From contig NZ_DLHL01000016.1 in NCBI RefSeq assembly GCF_002483225.1, positions 10,528 through 74,527 of the forward strand: a stretch of 64,000 nucleotides of DNA. The letters run 5' to 3'. This document shows positions 16,874 to 25,483 of the stretch, piece by piece (position 1 is the stretch's first letter; each line of letters begins with the position of its first letter). A program made the translations under genes and the position numbers. The notes beneath the pieces were generated by a model. It did no database searches. It was not told the origin of the DNA and saw only the letters and a list, made by a program, of their open reading frames with translations. This DNA is from Gemmatimonas sp. UBA7669. GTDB lineage: Bacteria; Gemmatimonadota; Gemmatimonadetes; Gemmatimonadales; Gemmatimonadaceae.

Positions 16874-18033
16874 GCTGCGGCCGTCGACAGGGCCGACGTC
16901 AACGCGGCGCCGATGTCCTGCAGCAGGTCGTCCGCATCTTCGAGGCCTATGCTGAGGCGCACAAACCCCTCGGGTACCACATCACCGCCCCACCGCGCGC
17001 GTCGTTCAGCACTGGTGTGCAGTCCGCCAAAACTTGTGGCTTCATACACCAGCGTCGACGCCGCAAAGAAACGTTCCACCGCGGCCGCACTCGGCAGCGT
17101 GAAGCTGATCACGCCGCCAAAGCCCGACATCTGCCGCTTGGCCACCGCGTGCGAGGGATCGCTCGGCAATCCCGGATAACGCACGCCCGTGACACCAGGC
17201 TGCGAGGCCAACAGCTCCGCTACACGCTGCGCCGTGGCGCACTGCCGCATGAGTCGCACATGCAGCGTGCCCAGCGAACGGTGGGCGAGCCAGGCTTCCA
17301 TGGGTCCGGGAATGACGCCCAGTCGCGTGCGCCAGGTGCGAATGGATTCCACCAGCGACACATCGCGCACCGCCACATGCCCCAGCACGATGTCGGCATG
17401 ACCGGTCATGGCCTTCGTGTCGCTGACCACGCACACGTCGGCACCGAGCGCCAGCGGCTGCTGCAGCAGCGGGGTGGCCGTGGTGTTGTCCACCACCAGA
17501 AGGGCACCCGCCGCGTGCGCCGCATCGGCCAGCGCCGCAATATCGCACACGTCGAGCCCGGGGTTGGTTGGTGTCTCCAGCCACACCAGTTTCACACGAC
17601 CGCTGTGCGCGCGCACGGCATCCACAAGCGCCGTGCCGCTGGTGGGAGCCTGCACCACCTGCACGCCCTGCGCGGCCACCCACCCGCCGGCGAATTCCTG
17701 CGTGGCCAGCACCCGCGTGGTGTAGTACGACTCCTCGGGCATGATGAGCAGACTGCCTGGCGTCAGCAGGGTGGCCAATACGGCGCTGCTGGCGGCCATG
17801 CCGCTCGGGAACAGCACACAGGGGCCGCCCTCGAGCTCAGCGAGCGCCTGCTCGTAGGCCGACCACGTGGGGTTGTCGAAGCGTCCGTACGTGAACGCCG
17901 ACTGCGAAGGATCGCCAGGCGCGTGAAACGGCGCGGCGAACACGGGGCCGGGCATGTACGGCGCGCCCGCGGTGGCCTTCGGCAAACCCGCGCGCACGAC
18001 CCGCGTGGCGTCCTGCCACGCGCGCGACGTCAC
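16870..18033 (-). CDS. Cys/Met metabolism PLP-dependent enzyme (cystathionine gamma-synthase/lyase family)
   Basis: 387 residues. Fold-type I PLP features: YGRFDNPTWSAYEQALAELEGG, FPSGMAASSAVL (phosphate/PLP contact), WLETPTNPGLDVCDI, VVDNTTATPLLQQPLALGAD (Asp ~182 to the pyridine N) and VVSDTKAMTGHADIVLG, with Lys ~207 as the Schiff-base residue. The C-terminal part has FGGVISFTL and VPEGFVRLSIGLED. The family covers cystathionine synthase, cystathionine lyase and methionine gamma-lyase; sequence alone does not fix which. It overlaps the Trm112 gene by 4 bp. Confidence 0.88.
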   Translation of the reverse strand: MTSRAWQDATRVVRAGLPKATAGAPYMPGPVFAAPFHAPGDPSQSAFTYGRFDNPTWSAYEQALAELEGGPCVLFPSGMAASSAVLATLLTPGSLLIMPEESYYTTRVLATQEFAGGWVAAQGVQVVQAPTSGTALVDAVRAHSGRVKLVWLETPTNPGLDVCDIAALADAAHAAGALLVVDNTTATPLLQQPLALGADVCVVSDTKAMTGHADIVLGHVAVRDVSLVESIRTWRTRLGVIPGPMEAWLAHRSLGTLHVRLMRQCATAQRVAELLASQPGVTGVRYPGLPSDPSHAVAKRQMSGFGGVISFTLPSAAAVERFFAASTLVYEATSFGGLHTSAERRARWGGDVVPEGFVRLSIGLEDADDLLQDIGAALTSALSTAAA

Positions 18034-18230
18034 GGCGTGGGCTCCGGATAGCGCGTCTCGTCGAGTGGCTGCGCCTCGTCGATGAGCATGACGGGAATGC
18101 CGTCGTCAACGCGATACATCACGCGACAGTTGCGGCACACCAGGACTTCGTCGGGGCTCGTGAAGTGCGACAGACTGCCCTTGCACTGCGGGCAGACCAG
18201 AATCGCGAGCAGCTCGGGAGCAAGACTCAT
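18030..18230 (-). CDS. Trm112 family zinc-ribbon protein
   Basis: 66 residues. Four Cys in two pairs (LVCPQCKGSL and VCRNCRVMY) form a zinc ribbon, and DDGIPVMLIDEA is the family's conserved end (Trm112/UPF0434, YcaR-like). Eukaryotic Trm112 activates methyltransferases; the bacterial role is less certain. It leads the coupled set Trm112-PLP enzyme-small membrane protein. Confidence 0.88.
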   Translation of the reverse strand: MSLAPELLAILVCPQCKGSLSHFTSPDEVLVCRNCRVMYRVDDGIPVMLIDEAQPLDETRYPEPTP

Positions 18231-18315
18231 GAGACGAGCGGGTGAATGGAAAGATCAGGGCGGCGGCGTGTCACGGTGGTGACCACGGTGCGAGGACGGT
18301 GTTGCGCTGACCGCG

Positions 18316-18852
18316 CTACGGCGAAGGACGGTGATAGCGCGGCGCCGACTCGGTAAAGGCCAGCCTCGGACCACCGAGCAACTCCACACAGTAGGGCATG
18401 GCCGACCAGATGGCACCCAGGCACTCGGCAATGGCCCCGGGCTTGCCCGGCAGGTTGATGATGAGCGACGAGCCGCGTGTGCCGGCCAACTGGCGGGACA
18501 GGATGGCCGTGGGCACCGAACGCAGCGACACCGCGCGCATCTGCTCGCCAAAGCCTGGCAGCACCCGATCGCACACCGCCATCGTGGCCTCGGGCGTTAC
18601 GTCGCGCGGCGCGGGGCCGGTGCCCCCGGTGGTCACGATGATGGGGCAGCGCTGCACATCAGCCAGTTCCACCAGCGCCGCTTCAATGCGCGGCTGCTCA
18701 TCGGGCACCAGGCGATACTCGGCGCGCCACGGCGTCGCCAGCCATTGCGTGAACACCTCGCGAATGGCGGGACCTGACAGGTCTTCGTACACACCCGAAG
18801 TGGCGCGGTCCGAGACGGTCACAATGCCGATGGGCAGCAGGCTGGACTCCAT
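18316..18852 (-). CDS. mog: Molybdopterin adenylyltransferase
   Basis: 178 residues, close to E. coli Mog over its whole length: IGIVTVSDRATSGVYEDLSG, LVPDEQPRIEAAL, IIVTTGGTGPAPRDVTPEAT, LPGFGEQMRAVSL, VPTAILSRQLAGTRG and LIINLPGKPGAI. It adenylylates molybdopterin before molybdenum insertion. No other molybdenum-cofactor gene is in the window. The 85-bp gap downstream (18231-18315) shows nothing notable. Confidence 0.93.
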   Translation of the reverse strand: MESSLLPIGIVTVSDRATSGVYEDLSGPAIREVFTQWLATPWRAEYRLVPDEQPRIEAALVELADVQRCPIIVTTGGTGPAPRDVTPEATMAVCDRVLPGFGEQMRAVSLRSVPTAILSRQLAGTRGSSLIINLPGKPGAIAECLGAIWSAMPYCVELLGGPRLAFTESAPRYHRPSP

Positions 18853-18912
18853 GCCTGCAATCTAGCGCCATCGGCGGCGCCGTCACCCGTTGCTCAGCGT
18901 GGCCCGCGTAGC

Positions 18913-21900
18913 TCAGCGTGCCGCGTCGAGGGCCATGCGCGTGGCGCGACGGGTCGCGGCAGTCAGCGGATCGTCGGCCGACCAGTATTGCAGCAGCAAT
19001 CGCCGACTGGCGGCGGCGGCCTCGCGCTGCCCCAGTCGCTCCTCCAGTTCGGCGCGACGCGGCAGCGAGCGCACGTACATGGCCAGACCGGGCTCCACGG
19101 TCCCCATGTTGAACGCCCGGGGGTCCATCGCCTGCCAGTGCGCCAACGCCTCGCCGGGTTCACCGAGCGCCAACAGGACCTCGACTCGCTGCAGGGTGCG
19201 GAGGCCTGCCAGGCCAAAGTTGCTGTAACGCACCCGCGACACGTCGCTGAAGCTTTGCCGGATTCTGCGCGCGGCGACCGTGTCTCCACGTTGCAGCGCC
19301 ATGGCCGCCCGAACCTCGGGGTAGGCCGTGGTATCGGGCTGGCTCTTGAGCAGCAGCGCGGCGTGCACCGTGTCCTGGGTGAGCATATAAGCCGCCAGCG
19401 CCGGTCCCTGATACAGTTGATTCTCGATTTGCCGGTATGACGCGATCTGTTTCGTGACCTGCGCCAGCGACCGCCGCTGTGCCGCGTCGAGCGGCTCGCC
19501 CATGCCCGCGCGGAGCAGGGTGTGCCACCAGGGCAGCAGCGTGTCCATGAGTGTGACTGGCTTTTTGAGGTCACCACGCCACGCGGCCATGACACGCGCC
19601 AGCAGCTCGCTATCGCCCAGCCCCGCCGCGGACGACGCCGCGATGCCCATGACCCAGTGCCTGTTGCCACGGGCGCCAGGTGACCACGACAGGCCTTGCG
19701 ACAGAGCGGCCTGCAGGTGCGCGCGGGCACTGTCACTGCTCCGCGATGGCGACACGGACAGGAAGTCGAAGAAGCTGGCGCGCAGGGCGATGCCCTCCGA
19801 CGGGGTCACGCCCAGTTGCCGCGCGGCCTCGCGCATGACGAGGGCCGCCGAGTCCGGTCGTCCGACCATGGCAAGCGCCTCGCCCACCGCGGCCCATGCG
19901 TGCAGCGCATGCGGGTCGACATTGCGCCATTGTGTGGCCACGCTGAGCTGCTGCCGGGCACTGGCCTGTTGCGCCGCGCTGCGCCGCGCCGTGTCGGGGA
20001 GCTGGCTGTCCGCGAGCACTCGTCCATCCACCATGTACCACCGTGTCGCACGCTGCGCGAACTGTCGGTGCAGTTCGACCAGATGGGAATAGGCGAGATG
20101 AAACGATGGATCGAGCTGCAGCGCGCGTTCGAAGCCCATCTTGGCGCTCGTCATGAGCGAGGCGAAGCCCGACGCGTTCTGTGTGCCGTAGTGCCATTGC
20201 CCATCGGCGAGACCGTACCACGCATCGGCCGAGGTGGAATCGAGGGCCACGGCCTGGCTGTAGGCGGCGATGGCCGCGCGAAAATCGCTGTCCTTCTGCG
20301 CCTGCTCGCGGCCGGTGAGTGCAGACCACAACCAGCGATGCGCCTCGACCAGGTGACGGTCGCGAGGAGGGAGCCGCGCGGCGTAGCGCACCGCGATCTC
20401 AGCGCTGGACGGTGAGGAATCGGTGAGACCGTTCCAGCCGCGCGTGATGCCACGCTTGTACCACGCGAGTGCGAAGGTGCTGTCCAGTACCACCGCGTCG
20501 CTGAACGCCGAGTCGGCTCGCAGCAGCTCCCAGCGATTGAGCGCCCGCAATCCCTCGAGGTAGCGACGATAGGCCGCCAGATTGGTGGTGGTCGCTGCCG
20601 TGAGCGAAACGGGCGTGGCCCCGCTGGGCAGTTCGAGCAGTGAGGTGGCGAGTTGATCGAAGGCGCGGCGCGGATCGTCACCACGCGCCAGCGTGACCTG
20701 GGCGGTGCGCGGCGTACTCTGGCGACCGACATAGTGCCGCGCCACGACGACCAGCGAGTCACCAATGGGTGAGATCTGACCCAGCACAAACGCGCCGGCA
20801 TGCACCGTGGCCGCCAGATCCTGTGCCTGCGACAGACTTACCCGCACGTCACTCAGTTGTCGCTCAGCCAGCACGTCGAGCGTGCGTTCATAGTCGGTGA
20901 CTTCGAGATCACGCCACTGACTGAGCGAGAGGGTCAGCATGTTGACCGCGCCTTCCCGCAGCCAGGCGAGATCCGCTTGTCCGGCGGGCACGTCGAAGGG
21001 CAGCACCAGCAGACCACGCGCCGGCGCGGACGCGGACGCTGTGCGCCACCACATCGCCGCGCCGGTGGCGCAAACCAGAACCACGGCGAGCGCCGCCAGG
21101 ACTTGCCGATTGCGTGTGCTGCGCCGATGCGTGCCATCGCGCTGCGTACTATCGCGGCGGTCGCCATCACGTCGCATGGCACGGAGTCGCTGACTCACCG
21201 GATCACTGCCGCTTTCACTGCCGCCCACACTGTCGGACTCACGCGAATCCACGGCGCGCCGCAGCACCTTGCGCATGCTGCGGGCGTCCGGCCATCGGGC
21301 ACTTACGTCCTTGGCCAGTGCGCCATCGATGGCGTCCGCATAGGCCTCGGCAAGCGCGGCCTCACCCGCGTCGGCATCGGGCGTCGACGCCTCAGCAGTC
21401 AGGGCATCACGCAGGGGAGGTGCGGCAGTGGTGAGCTGTTCCACCAGCATGGCCGCCGGATGCGCGGCCTTCACTACGGGTCTGCCGGTCACCAGTTCGT
21501 AACCCACGAGCGCCAGCGAATAGAGATCACTGCGCCCGTCGAGTGTCCCCACCCCGTCGATCTGCTCGGGACTCATGTATCGTGGCGAGCCCACAATGAA
21601 GCCGGTGCCGGTGTGATGACTGGGCTGCGCGAGCGCACGCGCCACACCAAAATCGGCGAGCAATACGCGTCCCGTTTCGCGTTCCACCAGAATATTCTCG
21701 GGCTTCACATCGCGGTGCACGACGTCGCGGCGGTGCGCGGCTTCAAGCGCGCTGGCCAGATCACTCACCATTTCGAGGGCCCGCTCCACCGGAACCGGTC
21801 CCGTGCGGGTGATCAGCTCGCGCAGCGATTCCCCATCCACATACTCCATGGCAAACCAGAGAATGCCCTCGGCTTCTCCGGCCGCAAACACCGACACGAT

Positions 21901-22176
21901 GTTGGGATGACGCAGGGCGGCCACCACCCGCGCTTCCTGCAGGAATCGCTCGCGCGCGGCGCGTCCGCCCAGATGATCGGCGCGAATGACCTTGATGGCG
22001 ACATCACGCTGCAGGGTATCGTCGTGGCCGAGATACACCGTGCCCATGCCGCCTTCACCAAGCACGTCGCGCACACTGTAGCGACCAGCGAGGGCCGCGC
22101 GTACGCGCGCGATATCCGATGACGCCTCGTCAGGCTCGTGCTGCTCGTGGGCTTCGGCGGGGCCTGACGTGGTCAT
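18913..22176 (-). CDS. Membrane Ser/Thr protein kinase with TolB/FlgO-like and TPR domains
   Basis: 1087 residues from ATG 22176; a TTG at 22218 extends the frame but lacks support. The Hanks kinase domain (about 30-300) has LGEGGMGTVYLGHD, DVAIKVIRAD (Lys), VVHRDVKPENIL (catalytic loop), LLADFGVARAL and GSPRYMSPEQ. One membrane helix (VLAALAVVLVCATGAAMWW) follows near residue 370. Outside the membrane comes a TolB/FlgO-like domain (LLVLPFDVPAGQADLAW to VARHYVG), then a long TPR-like helical region to the end. The outer part probably senses or scaffolds and the kinase signals inside. The SARP regulator at 37971 has a similar outer part. Confidence 0.9.
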   Translation of the reverse strand: MTTSGPAEAHEQHEPDEASSDIARVRAALAGRYSVRDVLGEGGMGTVYLGHDDTLQRDVAIKVIRADHLGGRAARERFLQEARVVAALRHPNIVSVFAAGEAEGILWFAMEYVDGESLRELITRTGPVPVERALEMVSDLASALEAAHRRDVVHRDVKPENILVERETGRVLLADFGVARALAQPSHHTGTGFIVGSPRYMSPEQIDGVGTLDGRSDLYSLALVGYELVTGRPVVKAAHPAAMLVEQLTTAAPPLRDALTAEASTPDADAGEAALAEAYADAIDGALAKDVSARWPDARSMRKVLRRAVDSRESDSVGGSESGSDPVSQRLRAMRRDGDRRDSTQRDGTHRRSTRNRQVLAALAVVLVCATGAAMWWRTASASAPARGLLVLPFDVPAGQADLAWLREGAVNMLTLSLSQWRDLEVTDYERTLDVLAERQLSDVRVSLSQAQDLAATVHAGAFVLGQISPIGDSLVVVARHYVGRQSTPRTAQVTLARGDDPRRAFDQLATSLLELPSGATPVSLTAATTTNLAAYRRYLEGLRALNRWELLRADSAFSDAVVLDSTFALAWYKRGITRGWNGLTDSSPSSAEIAVRYAARLPPRDRHLVEAHRWLWSALTGREQAQKDSDFRAAIAAYSQAVALDSTSADAWYGLADGQWHYGTQNASGFASLMTSAKMGFERALQLDPSFHLAYSHLVELHRQFAQRATRWYMVDGRVLADSQLPDTARRSAAQQASARQQLSVATQWRNVDPHALHAWAAVGEALAMVGRPDSAALVMREAARQLGVTPSEGIALRASFFDFLSVSPSRSSDSARAHLQAALSQGLSWSPGARGNRHWVMGIAASSAAGLGDSELLARVMAAWRGDLKKPVTLMDTLLPWWHTLLRAGMGEPLDAAQRRSLAQVTKQIASYRQIENQLYQGPALAAYMLTQDTVHAALLLKSQPDTTAYPEVRAAMALQRGDTVAARRIRQSFSDVSRVRYSNFGLAGLRTLQRVEVLLALGEPGEALAHWQAMDPRAFNMGTVEPGLAMYVRSLPRRAELEERLGQREAAAASRRLLLQYWSADDPLTAATRRATRMALDAAR

Positions 22177-22285
22177 GCGCAAACGGCGAGAGAACGGGGA
22201 GACTCCAAGGTCGCCCAATTCTCGGCCGCCGCGCCGGCCCTACCAGTGCTTCGTGACCGACTGCCGCTGCACGCGGACCAACGGC

Positions 22286-22316
22286 CGGGCGGCCGCCGTG
22301 ACTGACGGCCGGCCCG
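22286..22316. terminator. GC-rich hairpin after the histidine phosphatase gene
   Basis: CGGGC-GGCCG and CGGCC-GGCCCG form a stem with one bulge around a 10-nt loop, starting 25 bp beyond the stop of the gene at 22341 on the minus strand. No T-run. The rest of the 164-bp gap to the kinase start holds nothing clear. Confidence 0.35.
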
Positions 22317-22340
22317 GGACCGATGGCTGTGTCAAGCCAC

Positions 22341-22922
22341 TCAGCGCGCGGTCATGCCCGGGCACTGGTCGGCGCCCACGGCGTCGGCCTTGCCATAACT
22401 CGAACGCAGCACCTGCGCGGGCTTGCCGTCACGGGCCGGTACGACGGTGAACATCGTCGCGTAGCTCGCGTCACAGATGTCGGGCAGCTTGGGACCGCCG
22501 AGGGCATTGACGATGGCCGGCACGGTATTGGAGTGCCCAACCACGAGCACCACGCCACTCGCCTTCATGACCGCATCGGCCACGTTCTTCACGTGCGGCC
22601 CCTGCAGCGGGATGACCGTGGGCGTCACACCCACTCGCTTGGCCACCACCGCGGCCGTCTCCGGCGTGCGCTTGGTGGCCGACACCACGATGGTGCTAGG
22701 CGACAAATGTGCGAGCGCGCTGTCGAGCGCGTGGGCGCGGGCCACGCCCGCCTCGCTCAGCGAAGGATCGTTGGCGGGTGTGGGCTGCTTCTCGCCATGA
22801 CGTACCACAATCACCAACGAGGGCTGCGCCTCGGCCGCATTGGGCGCAAGCGTGACAGTGGCCGTGAACAACGCGGCCAGGCCAGCGAACATCTTCAGGC
22901 AACGTGCAGGAACGAGGGCCAT
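22341..22922 (-). CDS. Exported histidine phosphatase family protein
   Basis: 193 residues from ATG 22922, which has GAGG 5-6 nt upstream; the open frame further upstream is spurious. A signal peptide (MFAGLAALFTATVTLAPNAAEA) precedes the phosphohistidine motif VIVVRHGEK, and a second conserved His is in VVLVVGHSNTVPAIVNALGG. Thus it is a branch of the phosphoglycerate-mutase-like superfamily acting outside the cytoplasm. The order RHGE...SxxxRTxET...GHS supports catalytic competence. The substrate is unknown. Confidence 0.85.
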   Translation of the reverse strand: MALVPARCLKMFAGLAALFTATVTLAPNAAEAQPSLVIVVRHGEKQPTPANDPSLSEAGVARAHALDSALAHLSPSTIVVSATKRTPETAAVVAKRVGVTPTVIPLQGPHVKNVADAVMKASGVVLVVGHSNTVPAIVNALGGPKLPDICDASYATMFTVVPARDGKPAQVLRSSYGKADAVGADQCPGMTAR

Positions 22923-23068
22923 GGCATCCTCAAGGATGGGTGGGGTCAGGCGCTGGTGACGTATGAAGCGCCGTTCAGTTCGGAGATGGAATGTACCCGC
23001 CAAACGGTTGAGCGTGCGGACGTGGAACTTGCGCCGTATGTTCGGCGACATCCCCTCCCGGAGCCCGC

Positions 23069-24436
23069 ATGCGGTCCCCCTCGTCCGTGTCCGTCGCTGT
23101 GGTGGCCGTGGCCACTGCCGTGTTTGCCACACAAGTCTCGCGCGCCACGCCACCCCTGGTGGCGCAGGATGCGGTGCCCACGTTTGCGAAAGACGTGGCA
23201 CCCATTCTGTACCGCAACTGTGTGTCCTGTCATCGTCCCGGGGGACTTGGCCCCTTCTCGCTGCTCGACTACGACAGCGCGCGTGCCAATGTGGACGACG
23301 TGGCCAGCGCGGTGGCCGATGGCTACATGCCGCCCTGGCACGCTGACGGGCCGCGCGAGGTGTTCAGCAACGATCGTCGCTTGACGGAGCTCGAGAAGTC
23401 CGTCATTGCGCGTTGGGCCAAGGGCGGCGCGCGCCCCGGCAATCTCAAGCAGTTGCCGCCGCGGCCCAGCTTTGCCACTGGTTGGGAGCTGGGTACGCCG
23501 GATGCCGTGGTGGAGATGCCCGAATCGTTCACGGTACCGGCCAGCGGCACGGTGGACTATCAGTACTTCGAGATTCCCACGGGCTTCACGGAAGACAAGT
23601 GGGTGACGGCCATCGAGTTCATGCCGGGAGCGCGGGAAGTCGTGCACCATGTGCTCGTGTACGCCAAGGTGCCCGCGCCCTCGGCACCTGTGGTGAACAC
23701 GGCGGGTGCGGCGCCCTCGCGCCCCGCCGCTGCGCCTGCTTCGAGGCCGCGTCCACTGTTCGAGAACAAGGCCGAATACGAAACACCACCGGATCCGCCG
23801 CGTCAGCCCGGCGACAAGCATCCGCCGCCACGTCAGCTCGGTCAGCTCATTGGTGGGACCGCGCCCGGCACGAACGCGATGTACATGCCGGAAGGCACGG
23901 CCATTCGCCTGCGTGCCGGAACCGTGATCACGTTCCAGATGCACTACACGGCGCACGGGCACGAGATGAGTGATCGCACGAAGATCGGCTTCCGCTTTGC
24001 CAAGGCGCCGCCGCGCGAAGAGATGCGCATGAGCGCCTTCATCAACGGCCAGTTCACCCTGCCCGCCGGGGCGAAGGATGTGCCGGTGCGCACGGAACTC
24101 GAGCCCACGGACACCGTGCAGATTTACGGGCTGCTGCCGCACACACATCTGCGCGGCACGCGCTGGAAGTACGAGCTGCGCTTACCCGATGGCAGCACCC
24201 AGCCCGTGCTCGACATTCCGCGCTACGACTTCAACTGGCAGACGTACTATTTCTTCAACAAGCCACTCACCATTCCGCCCGGCGCGAAACTCGTGAGCAC
24301 GGCGTGGTACGACAACTCCGCGTCCAACAAGCACAACCCCGACGCCACGAAGGATGTGCGCTGGGGCGACCAGACCTGGGAGGAGATGCAGTACACGGCG
24401 TTCCTGTATACCGTGCCCTCCCGCCGCTCCCGGTAG
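23069..24436 (+). CDS. Exported cytochrome c plus copper monooxygenase-like protein
   Basis: 455 residues with GGAG 6 nt before the ATG. A signal peptide (VAVVAVATAVFATQVSRA) is followed by a heme c site, CVSCH (residues 51-55), in a short planctomycete-type cytochrome domain (PTFAKDVAPILYRNC, MPPWHADG). Residues about 140-455 resemble type II copper, ascorbate-dependent monooxygenases (PHM/DBH fold): EVVHHVLVY (His 193-194), FQMHYTAHG (His 292) and LPHTHLRGTRWKYEL (His 358/360) are candidate copper ligands. Heme and copper in one chain would allow electron transfer between domains. The hydroxylated substrate is unknown. Confidence 0.82.
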   Translation: MRSPSSVSVAVVAVATAVFATQVSRATPPLVAQDAVPTFAKDVAPILYRNCVSCHRPGGLGPFSLLDYDSARANVDDVASAVADGYMPPWHADGPREVFSNDRRLTELEKSVIARWAKGGARPGNLKQLPPRPSFATGWELGTPDAVVEMPESFTVPASGTVDYQYFEIPTGFTEDKWVTAIEFMPGAREVVHHVLVYAKVPAPSAPVVNTAGAAPSRPAAAPASRPRPLFENKAEYETPPDPPRQPGDKHPPPRQLGQLIGGTAPGTNAMYMPEGTAIRLRAGTVITFQMHYTAHGHEMSDRTKIGFRFAKAPPREEMRMSAFINGQFTLPAGAKDVPVRTELEPTDTVQIYGLLPHTHLRGTRWKYELRLPDGSTQPVLDIPRYDFNWQTYYFFNKPLTIPPGAKLVSTAWYDNSASNKHNPDATKDVRWGDQTWEEMQYTAFLYTVPSRRSR

Positions 24437-24446
24437 TTCCGCTCCC

Positions 24447-24501
24447 GCCGTCTCGCGTGCAGTCCCTTCCCGCCCCTCTCCTTACGCCGTCCACCTTACG
24501 C
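24447..24501. repeat. Dispersed CCTTACGC-type intergenic repeat, copy 1
   Basis: The 42 bp at 24447-24488 match 63179-63220 with three mismatches, and the following CCACCTTACGCAG matches the 15-bp array at 56.45 kb. It fills the 59-bp gap between two convergent genes, and the TAA stop of the Ada-like gene (24496-24498, minus strand) lies inside it. Confidence 0.7.
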
Positions 24502-25374
24502 AGTTCGTTCGTTCTCCAGTAGCACACGCTTTCTCTCCAACCCCCATCGATAGCCCCCCAACCCTCCATCCGCCCGCAGCGCGCGGTGACACGGCACCAG
24601 CACCGCAATCCGGTTGGCGCCACAGGCACTGCCCACCGCGCGTACCGCGTCCGGATGCCCGATTTCCTCGGCGATCTCACCGTAGCTCACCACGCGCCCC
24701 GGCTTCACGCTCAGCAGAAAGCGCCACACCTTGATCTGAAACGCCGTGCCGCGCAGATCGAGCGGCAGCGCCGGACTTGGGGCGCGGTCCAGCACGTGTG
24801 CCTGCAGCGCGTCCATCCAGGCGTCGAGCGGTTCGCGCGCGGCCTCTGACGCGGGCACCAGCTCCGCGCGCGGGAACTGCGCGCTCAGGCGCGCCACGAG
24901 CTCCGCGCCGTCATCGCCGAACTCCACCTGACACACACCGCGCGCCGTGGCGGCCATGAGCAGCGCACCGAAGGCCGTGTCACGCACGGCATAGGTGATG
25001 ACTTCACCCGCACCACCGGCGCGATACGCCTGCGGTGTCATGCCCAGCCCGCCGGTCACTTGCTCGTAGACGCGGCTGGTGCTGCCATAGCCGGACTCGA
25101 AGGTGGCATCGAGCACCGAATGTCCCTCCCGCAGCTTCGTCTTGAAGTGCGTGAGACGCTGCGCCGACTGATAGGCCTTGGGACTCACCCCCATCACGCG
25201 CACAAACTCCCGCTGCAGGTGTGACGGACTCATCGCCGCCTCGCGGGCCAGCCGCGACAGGGGCAAGGGCTCATCTGCGTGCGCGGCAATGAACGCGGCC
25301 AGGCGTTCCATGCGCGCGACCAACTCGGGAGTTGGCTCAGTGCTCGGGGCGGGCAAAACGGGGCGGTTGGGCAT
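24496..25374 (-). CDS. Ada-like protein: AraC-type HTH plus O6-methylguanine-DNA methyltransferase
   Basis: 292 residues from ATG 25374 with AGGA 7-8 nt upstream. Residues about 20-115 are an AraC-type DNA-binding domain (LSRLAREAAMSPSHLQREF, TFESGYGSTSRVYE, GMTPQAYRAGGAGE). The C-terminal half is a methyltransferase with FQIKVWRFLLSVKPGRVVSYGEIA and the acceptor Cys in VLVPCHRAL. It repairs O6-alkylguanine by irreversible transfer to Cys. Compared with E. coli Ada it lacks the N-terminal zinc/phosphotriester domain, so the classical methyl switch that turns Ada into an activator is missing. Confidence 0.9.
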   Translation of the reverse strand: MPNRPVLPAPSTEPTPELVARMERLAAFIAAHADEPLPLSRLAREAAMSPSHLQREFVRVMGVSPKAYQSAQRLTHFKTKLREGHSVLDATFESGYGSTSRVYEQVTGGLGMTPQAYRAGGAGEVITYAVRDTAFGALLMAATARGVCQVEFGDDGAELVARLSAQFPRAELVPASEAAREPLDAWMDALQAHVLDRAPSPALPLDLRGTAFQIKVWRFLLSVKPGRVVSYGEIAEEIGHPDAVRAVGSACGANRIAVLVPCHRALRADGGLGGYRWGLERKRVLLENERTA

Positions 25375-25483
25375 GGATGTCCTCGGGAAATGTGCAGGGA
25401 ACCTGCACACAAACCAATTGTATGCCCGAGCTGGCAGCACTCCGATTCTTGCGGGATTGCGCGGCAGCCCGCAGATCCTTGGT

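Noticed and set aside
20800..22122. A 440-codon open frame opposite the Ser/Thr kinase
   Set aside because: Shadow of the kinase gene, His/Arg-rich, no motif or ribosome binding site.
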